Both the position numbers and the translations under genes were made by a program. A stretch of 8,969 nt of DNA from Myxococcota bacterium (GTDB lineage Bacteria > Myxococcota > Polyangia > GCA-2747355 > JAKLHH01): assembly GCA_022710245.1 (NCBI GenBank), contig JAKLHH010000236.1, positions 1-8,969 of the forward strand. Direction: 5' to 3'. The notes below the pieces were generated by a model. It worked only from the letters and a program-made list of their open reading frames with translations, searched no databases and was not told where the DNA came from. Each line of letters starts with the position of its first letter. The first letter of the stretch is position 1. This document shows, in pieces, positions 1 through 5,187 of this stretch.

Positions 1-28
1 CGGGGGGGGGCCGGGGGGGGCGGGCTGG
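1..28. repeat. G-homopolymer-rich low-complexity edge
   Basis: The first 28 bases are almost entirely G with two long unbroken G runs (9 and 8) separated by CC. The stretch lies just beyond the stop codon of the minus-strand gene. It could form a G-quadruplex on the plus strand, or the C-rich complement could sit in the 3' end of that transcript. An assembly artefact at a contig end is equally possible because homopolymers are error-prone. Confidence 0.4.
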
Positions 29-853
29 CTAGCCGCGGCGCGTGGAGCGCCGGAAGACCACCACGAAGACGCAGCCGAGGGCGAGGAGGGCGAGCGAGGC
101 CGGGACCACCGCGCGGCGCGCGGCGTAGCCCATGCTGCAGCCGGCCGCCTCGTCGACGGAGGGCTCGGGGACGGAGTCGCTGATCGTGTCGGTCTTGCCG
201 CTCGCCGGGCACGCCGCCGAGATGATCTCCTTCTGGATGTCGAGGAGCAGCTGGCTGCCCGCGGTATAGGGCCAGGTGGTCGTCGCCGGCAGCACCTTGC
301 CCGTCAGGCTAGTCTGCGACGGCAGCCCCTTGAAGGTGAGGAAGAGGCGGTAGCGGCCGCTGCCGATGCTGGACGAGATCTTCGCCGCGGCGAGGAGCGC
401 CATCTTCGCCTGCTTGACGGTCTTCTGGCGGCCGGCGGTGGTGGTGCCGTTGAAGGTCGCGAGCGCCGTCACGTCGAGCTCGGCGCGGTACTCGTAGGTC
501 CCGTCGGCGAGGTAGCTGTCGAGCTTGTAGTTGTGCTTGATCGGCTTGCCACGCGAGATCTCGTTGAGGTTCGCGTAGCAGAGCCCGCCGATCTGCGAGT
601 AGTTCGGCGCCGGGCAGTAGGTGAGCGGCATGTTGCGGTAGGCGAAGCTCGGCGCGAGCGCGGCGTCGAGGAGCACGGCGCCGGGGATCCCGACGGAGGC
701 GGCCACCGGCATCTGCTGGTAGCAGTACGCCTCGAGCTGCGGGTGCTGGTAGACGATGGTCGTGTTGATCACCACGTCCACGGTGGCGTGAGCAGTACCG
801 ACGAGGGTGAAGAGGCAAATCGCGACAGCAGCGGCTCTCATATGGGCTCCCAT
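29..853 (-). CDS. Exported protein with MYXO-CTERM-like C-terminal anchor, function unknown
   Basis: The protein has 274 residues from the ATG at 851-853. That start has a GAGGGG Shine-Dalgarno sequence about 7 bases upstream. An ATG 12 codons earlier (887-889) is less likely because it lies next to a possible -10 element; an ATG at 839-841 is also possible. Residues 1-23 form a Sec signal peptide (hydrophobic core, cleavage after AHA). The ectodomain has four scattered Cys, several Tyr-rich stretches and no domain I recognise. The C-terminus has an acidic Ser/Pro/Glu linker, then Gly-Cys-Ser (Cys239), a hydrophobic segment at about 249-267 and a terminal RRSTRR cluster. This architecture matches MYXO-CTERM tails, which in Myxococcota are processed by myxosortase with the Cys at the cleavage/lipidation site. 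I infer a cell-surface anchored protein. The tail contains an extra Cys inside the membrane segment. An ordinary single-pass membrane protein is the alternative. Confidence 0.8.
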   Translation of the reverse strand: MGAHMRAAAVAICLFTLVGTAHATVDVVINTTIVYQHPQLEAYCYQQMPVAASVGIPGAVLLDAALAPSFAYRNMPLTYCPAPNYSQIGGLCYANLNEISRGKPIKHNYKLDSYLADGTYEYRAELDVTALATFNGTTTAGRQKTVKQAKMALLAAAKISSSIGSGRYRLFLTFKGLPSQTSLTGKVLPATTTWPYTAGSQLLLDIQKEIISAACPASGKTDTISDSVPEPSVDEAAGCSMGYAARRAVVPASLALLALGCVFVVVFRRSTRRG

Positions 854-880
854 GTTCGTCCCCTCAGTGTGGGGTTTTGA

Positions 881-910
881 CACATACACCTACCCGCCTC
901 TCCTCTGCAA
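881..910 (-). promoter_or_regulatory. Possible sigma-70-type promoter of the anchored protein gene
   Basis: On the minus strand, TTGCAG (complement of 905-910) is followed after 18 bases by TATGTG (complement of 881-886). This would place transcription start near 874, about 20 bases before the ATG at 853, and would leave the upstream alternative ATG out of the transcript. Both boxes are imperfect, so this is a weak prediction. Confidence 0.25.
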
Positions 911-988
911 GGCCCAAAGCGGATCGAGGCGCGGGAAAAAACATCAGTCCAGCTTACGCAGATGACCTTTGCGACGGCCCGACGAACC

Positions 989-994
989 GATAAT
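989..994 (+). promoter_or_regulatory. Possible -10 element upstream of the secreted protein gene
   Basis: GATAAT matches the -10 consensus at five of six bases and stands out in a locally less GC-rich part of the divergent spacer. No convincing -35 box lies at 16-18 bases upstream. If used, it would give a 5' untranslated region of about 110 bases before the ATG at 1111. Confidence 0.2.
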
Positions 995-1110
995 CAGAGA
1001 CCACTCCGGTTCCACCATCAGTAGAGGTCCGGCCAATCGTCCAACGGGCCGAGATCGTTAGCGGGCGCCCCGCCGTGGCCCGGCGCGCTTCCTGCAAACC
1101 AGAGACAGCA

Positions 1111-1764
1111 ATGAAGAACTCCCTTGTCCGGCCCTGCCTGGCCGCAGCAGTGCTCATCTACCTCTCTGCCCAGGCGCACGCAGCCCCGCAGCCTGTCTCC
1201 CCTGCCGCTCTCTCCTCCGCCAGGCCCGGTCTGGGCGCGAAGCTCGCGACCCTGATGAGCAAGGTCCGCCTGCCGCCGAAGGTCCAGCAGGCGATCGACT
1301 CCCGCCTCTGCGCGACCGCCGCGCGCTGCACCCAGCTCGCGGACCGCGTGCAGGCGTCCCTGCCGACCACGCTGGTCCCCACGTTCGAGAAGGCGCGCCT
1401 GCTGAGCCCGCTCACGCTCAGCAGCTACGCGGTGAAGAAGTTCAGGGAGGACCCGGTCTTCTTGACCGGCGCCGGGATCGGCACCATGGCAGCGGGCTAC
1501 GTCGCGCTGCCCGCGATGGTCGGCCTCGGGGTCAACCCGGCCGCCGCCTTCGTGATCAAGCAGGTGGTCGAGACCCCGATCGAGGTGGGGCTGATCGCGT
1601 GGCGCCAGCACGAGCTGCGGTCCGACCGCTCCCAGACCCTCCTCGGGACGCTGCGCGGGCTGGGCCGCGAGTACCGCGCGTTCGCCACCGAGCGCCGCGA
1701 GCAGAACCGCCGGCTGGCGACGCAGCTCGAGGCCGGAGCGAGCTCGGCCGCGACCGCGCCTTGA
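1111..1764 (+). CDS. Secreted protein of unknown function with hydrophobic central region
   Basis: The protein has 217 residues from the ATG at 1111. An in-frame GTG at 1075 would add 12 charged residues ahead of the signal peptide and is less likely. No strong Shine-Dalgarno sequence is visible at either start. Residues 1-24 form a Sec signal peptide (two positive charges, hydrophobic core, cleavage after AHA). The mature part has a Cys pair (67 and 73) that could form a disulfide. Two adjacent Gly/Ala/Val-rich hydrophobic segments lie at about 117-143 and 146-164 and may be a transmembrane hairpin. The tail (165-217) is Arg/Glu-rich, probably helical. I recognise no family. The gene ends 31 bases before the selenodomain fusion gene on the same strand, so co-transcription is plausible, but nothing in the protein ties it to that pathway. 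Confidence 0.75.
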   Translation: MKNSLVRPCLAAAVLIYLSAQAHAAPQPVSPAALSSARPGLGAKLATLMSKVRLPPKVQQAIDSRLCATAARCTQLADRVQASLPTTLVPTFEKARLLSPLTLSSYAVKKFREDPVFLTGAGIGTMAAGYVALPAMVGLGVNPAAAFVIKQVVETPIEVGLIAWRQHELRSDRSQTLLGTLRGLGREYRAFATERREQNRRLATQLEAGASSAATAP

Positions 1765-1795
1765 CCCGCCGCTCGACCTCGGCCAAGGTCAGCGG

Positions 1796-4129
1796 GTGAC
1801 GCCCGCGCTGATCTCGGTGATCATCCCCGCGCTGGAGGAGGAGGAGGCCCTCCCGGGCTGCCTCGCCAGCGTCGCGGCCCAGGCCGGACCGCTGGAGGTG
1901 ATCGTCGTCGACGGCGGCAGCAGGGATCGCACCACGGAGCTGGCGCGCGCCGCGGGCGCCGCCGTGCTCTCCTGCCCCCCCGGTCGCGCCCGGCAGCTCA
2001 ACTCCGGCGCCAGGGCCGCGCGCGGCGAGGTCCTCCTCTTCCTGCACGCCGACTCGCGGCTCCCCCCGGGGGCGCTGGCGGCCCTCCGCCGCGCCGCAGC
2101 CCGCGGCGCGCGCGCCGGCGCCTTCCGCATGCGGTTCGACCGGGCGCGCTGGGACTACCGGCTCGCCGGCTGGCTCGGCGATCGCTACTGCGAGCTCACC
2201 GGCGATCTCTTCGGCGACCGCGCCATGTTCCTCGACCGGGACCTCTTCGAGGAGCTCGGGGGCTTTCGCGAGCTCGACCTCCTCGAGGACCTCGAGCTGG
2301 CGGGCCGCCTGCGCCGCGCCGGCCAGGCGGTCACGCTGCTGACCCCGACGGTGATCACCTCCAGCCGTCGCGCGGACGCGGTGGGGCTGCCGCGGTTCGT
2401 CTGGGGCTGCTGCCAGCTGCTCTGGGCCTTCCACCGCGGCCAGCCGGCGGCCCCCACGGCCGCGGCGTTCATGCGGGGCAAGCGCGGGCGCGCCCCGGCC
2501 GCGGCGAAGGGGCCGCGCCCGGTCGAGCTGCTCCTCCTCGCGCGGCGCCCCGAGGCTGGCCGCGTGAAGACCCGGCTCGCCCGCGCGCTCGGCGCCGAGG
2601 CCGCGTGCGAGCTGCACGCCGCCATGGCGCGCGACACCTGGGCCGCGCTGCGCTCGCTCTCGCGCCCCGCGCACCTCGCCACCGACGGAGCGGGCTGGCT
2701 CGACGGGGCGACCCGCGTCTGGCCGCAGCGGGGCGAGGGGCTCGGCGAGCGCCTCGCGGAGGTCCTCGAGCAGATGGCCGCCGCCGGCGCGCGCGCGGTG
2801 CTCGTCATCGCCAGCGACACGCCGCACCTCGGCGCGGCGAGGATCGAGGAGGCCGCGGCCCAGCTCGAGGCGGGCGCCGCGCTGGTGGCCAGCCCCGCCG
2901 AGGACGGCGGCCTGACGCTGCTCGGCCTGGCGCTGCCCGCGAGCGTGCCCCTGCGCGAGCTCCCCTGGGAGAGCGACCGGCTCGACGCGGGGCTCGCCGC
3001 CGCCGCCGAGCGCGCCGGCGCGCGGCTCGTCTGGCTGCTGCCCGGCTCCTACGATCTCGACACGGTGGAGGACCTGCGGCGCCTGCTGGCGGAGCCCGCC
3101 GAGGTCCGGGCGCGCAGCCCCGAGACGGTCCTCGCCGCCGGACGCGCGCTGGCAGGCGCCGCCGCGGCGACGGGGGCGGTGCGCTTCGTCGACCGCGTCG
3201 GGGCGGCAGGGCTCGTCAAGCGCGCGCCCCGCGTGCTGCAGCTCAACCTCGGTGACCGCTGCAACCAGACCTGCCGGCACTGCCACGCCTCGGGCGGCCC
3301 GGACGCCCCGACGGTGAGCCGCGCCGTCCTCGAGGACACCCTCGTCGTGCTGGCGCGCGAGCCGCGCCTGGCGACGGTCGATCTCAGCGGCGGCGACACG
3401 GCGCGGGTCCCCGAGCTCCTCTGGTACCTCGAGGCCCTGCGCCCGCTCGAGCGCACGCTCCTCTTCCGTACCAACCTGACCTCGCTCGAGGGCGCGCCGC
3501 CGCGGCTGCTGCCCCTGCTCCGCGAGCTCGGCGCCGAGGTGATCGCCTCCCTCCCCGGCCTCTCCGCGGACGAGGTCGACGCGCAGCGCGGCGAGGGGGT
3601 CTTCGCCGGGAGCCTCGAGCAGCTCCGGCGGCTGAACGAGGAGGGGTTCGGCGCGGGCGCGGCGACGCCCACGCTGGTCTACAACCCGCCGGCCGACCAG
3701 CTCCCCCCGCCGCAGCCCGCCCTCGAGGCGCGCTTCCGCGAGCAGCTCGGCCGCGACCACGGCCTCCGCTTCGACCGCCTGCACGTGATGACCAACGTGC
3801 CGATCGGCCGCCTGCGCGACGAGCTCCGGCGCGCGGGCCGCCTGGACGCCTACGAGGCGCGGCTGCGCCAGCTCTTCAACCCGCGCTCGCTGGAGCAGCT
3901 CGAGTGCCGGGAGACCCTGGCGGTGAGCCACGACGGCACGCTGCACGACTGCGAGTTCAACCGCGCGCTCGGGCTCCCGCTCGCCGCCGGTGCGCCCCGC
4001 ACCATCCACGAGCTGCGCGAGCGTGGCTGGCCGCCGACGTCGATCGTCCTCGGCGAGCACTGCTACGCGTGCACCGCGCGGGCAGGCTCCTCCTGACGCG
4101 GGGAGCTCGGGGCGGGTCCGCCTCGCTGA
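1796..4129 (+). CDS. Three-domain fusion: transferase 2 + transferase 1 + ArsS-like radical SAM selenoprotein (arsenosugar-type pathway)
   Basis: The start is the GTG at 1796, with AAGG about 7 bases upstream. Residues 1-225 resemble rSAM/selenodomain-associated transferase 2 (TIGR04283, GT-A fold): SVIIPALEEEEALP near the start, VVDGGSRD at 37-44, LHAD at 83-86 and an LLEDLEL motif near 162-168. Residues about 242-435 resemble transferase 1 (TIGR04282/DUF2064): RRPEAGRVKTRLA, GEGLGERL (313-320), ASDTPHL (339-345), PAEDGG (367-372) and YDLDTVEDL (419-427). Residues about 475-777 resemble ArsS-type radical SAM/Cys-rich proteins (TIGR04167 plus DUF3641). The cluster motif is CNQTCRHC (Cys489, 493, 496). 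The Cys-rich region follows with Cys704, Cys719 in a HDCEFN motif, and HCYACTARAGSS (755-766). The next codon is TGA (4094-4096), exactly where relatives have Cys or Sec in a GSSC/GSSU motif. Read as Sec767, ten residues (RGELGAGPPR) follow before the TGA at 4127-4129. ArsS acts on methylated arsenic-SAM chemistry; the transferases are assigned to arsenosugar assembly by association. If UGA is not recoded, the protein ends at 4096, losing the conserved last Cys/Sec. The usual GGAP after the cluster motif is SGGDT here. Confidence 0.85.
4097..4129 (+). promoter_or_regulatory. Bacterial SECIS-like hairpin directly after the UGA
   Basis: Bases 4109-4114 pair with 4119-4124 (six pairs, one a G-U wobble) and enclose the loop GGUC at 4115-4118. 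Below this, 4104-4106 (AGC) pair with 4125-4127 (GCU), leaving a two-base UC bulge (4107-4108) on the 5' side. The GGUC loop begins 18 bases after the UGA, the same distance as in the E. coli fdhF SECIS, which also has a GGUC loop and a 5' bulged U. One difference from fdhF is that the bulge is six pairs from the loop rather than three. SelB would bind this element to insert selenocysteine. Confidence 0.75.
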
Positions 4130-4159
4130 CCCTGGAGGGACTGACGGTTAGCGGCGCAA

Positions 4160-4181
4160 CAGCAGCCAGGCGACGCTGCTG
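4160..4181 (+). terminator. Hairpin downstream of the selenoprotein gene, possible terminator
   Basis: CAGCAGC (4160-4166) and GCTGCTG (4175-4181) form a perfect seven-pair stem with an eight-base loop, about 30 bases beyond the predicted final stop at 4129. No T tract follows, so it is not a classical intrinsic terminator. It could stabilise the transcript end or act weakly. Confidence 0.35.
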
Positions 4182-4348
4182 ACGATCGCAGGATCCTGGT
4201 GCCACGGTCAACGTGAGCTGGACCTGGCGGGCTCGCTCTCTCGTTTTCGGCGAGGATCGGGCGTGGCGCTGGCTAGCCGCCCCTGCAGACAATCGTCCGA
4301 CGCCCCCCAAGTCCCCGGAATGCCGTGGCTCCATCGGCTTCGTCGTCC

Positions 4349-4364
4349 TGGCAAGCGAGTTGCT
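4349..4364 (+). promoter_or_regulatory. Sigma-54 (-24/-12) promoter for the repeat-peptide gene
   Basis: TGGCAAGCGAGTTGCT matches the sigma-54 consensus TGGCACG-N4-TTGCW. The invariant GG and GC dinucleotides are exactly ten bases apart, and the main box has one mismatch (A for C). Transcription would start near 4375, giving a leader of about 110 bases before the ATG at 4484. If real, expression of the exported peptide needs an enhancer-binding activator. No activator gene or paired upstream site could be identified in this window. Confidence 0.55.
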
Positions 4365-4450
4365 CTAGCAGGTCTCGTCCGCGGGGGGGCAACACAGGAA
4401 GCGACGCCGCGACGAGGCTCGAGCCCGGCGAGGCGCAGAGATAACCAGCA

Positions 4451-4480
4451 GACGGATTACCGTCCTTGAGAGTGGAGGAA
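4451..4480 (+). promoter_or_regulatory. Leader hairpin and strong ribosome binding site of the repeat-peptide gene
   Basis: GACGG (4451-4455) pairs with CCGTC (4460-4464) around an ATTA loop. Ten bases further on is GGAGGAA (4474-4480), a near-perfect Shine-Dalgarno sequence three bases before the ATG at 4484. The strong site decides for this ATG over the in-frame TTG at 4466 and suggests abundant translation. Confidence 0.5.
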
Positions 4481-4483
4481 GCC

Positions 4484-4897
4484 ATGTTCGAGAAAGATTC
4501 CCGTCGGTCGTTCCTGTCGAACCTGATCGCCTCGGCGGCCAGCCTCCTGGCAGCGGGCGGCATGATGCTGTTCGCGACCGATGCCTCCGCCAGCAAGGGC
4601 GGCGACTACTACCGCCGCCACGGCCTCAAGCCAGGCGCGGGCACGATCGCCGTCAAGTACGGCATCAAGCCCGGTCCCATCACGCCGAAGTACGGGGTGA
4701 AGCCGGCTCCGATCACCCCGAAGTACGGCATCAAGCCGAGCCCCGTCCTCAAGTACGGCATCAAGCCGAACCCGGTTAAGCCGCCGGTGGTCGTCGCCAA
4801 GTACGGCGTCAAGCCGCCGGTGGTCGTCGCCAAGTACGGCATCAAGCCGCCGGTGGTCGTCGCCAAGTACGGCATCAAGATGCCGGTGACGCTGTAG
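4484..4897 (+). CDS. Tat-exported tandem-repeat protein, putative radical SAM-modified peptide precursor
   Basis: The protein has 137 residues. It begins with a textbook twin-arginine signal: SRRSFLS (residues 6-12), a weakly hydrophobic Ala/Leu-rich core (to about 30) and a likely cleavage after ASA (34-36). The rest has no globular domain. It carries seven copies of KYG(I/V)K, with KYG at 58, 69, 80, 90, 106, 117 and 128, mostly at an 11-residue period, plus a degenerate first copy (RRHGLKP, 44-50). Spacers are Pro/Val-rich (GPITP, APITP, PPVVVA). There is no Cys or Trp, and apart from a Tyr pair at 42-43 the only aromatic residues in the mature part are the repeat Tyr. A radical SAM/SPASM gene follows on the same strand. 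Tat export suits a protein modified in the cytoplasm, so I infer that the Tyr-Gly-Ile/Val-Lys motif is the modification site, for example a cyclophane or other crosslink. I recognise no named precursor family. The alternative is an unmodified surface or matrix repeat protein. Confidence 0.85.
   Translation: MFEKDSRRSFLSNLIASAASLLAAGGMMLFATDASASKGGDYYRRHGLKPGAGTIAVKYGIKPGPITPKYGVKPAPITPKYGIKPSPVLKYGIKPNPVKPPVVVAKYGVKPPVVVAKYGIKPPVVVAKYGIKMPVTL
4781..4879 (+). repeat. Three tandem 33-bp repeats inside the precursor gene
   Basis: Units at 4781-4813, 4814-4846 and 4847-4879 each encode PPVVVAKYG(V/I)K. The second and third are identical at the DNA level. The first differs by one base in the Val/Ile codon (gtc against atc). 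The upstream KYG copies are related but diverged in spacer sequence, so this block looks like the most recent amplification within the gene. Confidence 0.95.
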
Positions 4898-4899
4898 CC

Positions 4900-4918
4900 G
4901 AGGCCGTCCAGCGGCCTC
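4900..4918 (+). terminator. Hairpin immediately after the precursor stop codon
   Basis: GAGGCCG (4900-4906) and CGGCCTC (4912-4918) form a perfect seven-pair GC-rich stem with a five-base loop, starting two bases after the TAG. No T tract follows. It could act as a partial terminator or an mRNA-stabilising structure, so that the peptide transcript outnumbers the enzyme transcript, an arrangement common for peptide precursors with a downstream modifying enzyme. Confidence 0.45.
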
Positions 4919-5111
4919 CTGCGCGGTGGTGTATTGTCGGCGCCCCATACCGGCTCTCCGTAGCAAGATGAGGGCCACCGCCGGGCCTCAGCGATCCTCG
5001 ACCCTCCGGCCGCGAATGCGCGTGGGTGCGCTCTCCACGGTGTGGCTGCTCGCCGCGCCAGGCCGGGGGGCCATGCGACACGCCTGATGGTGGCCTCACC
5101 AGGGCGCGTGC

Positions 5112-5180
5112 TAGTATCGCGGCTCTGATGAGCTGATCCTCCACGAGAGACCTCACGCACGCGCCGCCTGGCGCGAGGGA
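5112..5180 (+). promoter_or_regulatory. Possible own promoter and ribosome binding site of the radical SAM gene
   Basis: TAGTAT (5112-5117) is a reasonable -10 box in a local dip of GC content, but no clear -35 box is present. A hairpin GCGCC-GCCT-GGCGC (5161-5174) directly abuts the Shine-Dalgarno sequence GAGGGA (5175-5180), seven bases before the ATG at 5188. The 290-base gap from the precursor gene to this ATG contains no convincing gene. Confidence 0.3.
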
Positions 5181-5187
5181 GCGAGTC

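Larger units (their letters stand above)
4130..4483. other. Non-coding spacer between the selenoprotein gene and the repeat-peptide gene
   Basis: This 354-base stretch contains no convincing gene: short open frames lack ribosome binding sites and recognisable protein. It is less uniformly GC-rich than its surroundings. From left to right it holds a hairpin at 4160-4181, a -24/-12 promoter match at 4349-4364, a perfect 10-base palindrome (4416-4425, GGCTCGAGCC) in the predicted leader, a small hairpin at 4451-4464 and a strong Shine-Dalgarno sequence at 4474-4480. Confidence 0.6.

Noticed and set aside
1556..4060. Very long minus-strand open frame (834 codons) opposite the fusion gene
   Set aside because: It is a shadow: the translation is low-complexity Arg/Ala/Gly/Glu-rich, while the plus strand shows three domains with conserved motifs.
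4381..4465. Possible cyclic-di-GMP (GEMM-I) riboswitch in the precursor leader (GGGCAAC and GATTACCG stretches)
   Set aside because: The conserved GGGACGC core, GAAA tetraloop and receptor could not be aligned, and the expected P2/P3 helices do not form.
4263..4469. 68-codon plus-strand frame in the spacer before the precursor
   Set aside because: It has no ribosome binding site, is Arg/Pro-biased, and overlaps the sigma-54 promoter match and leader.
4781..4879. CRISPR-like array
   Set aside because: The repeats are head-to-tail with no spacers, in frame inside a protein-coding gene with an 11-residue period.
4968..5087. Small plus-strand frame (about 39 residues) between precursor and radical SAM gene
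   Set aside because: There is no Shine-Dalgarno sequence and the composition is not protein-like; it is probably random in GC-rich DNA.
5090..5105. Second sigma-54-like site before the radical SAM gene (GG and GC ten bases apart)
   Set aside because: The -12 half reads GGGC rather than TTGC, so only the dinucleotide spacing matches; this is expected often in GC-rich DNA.
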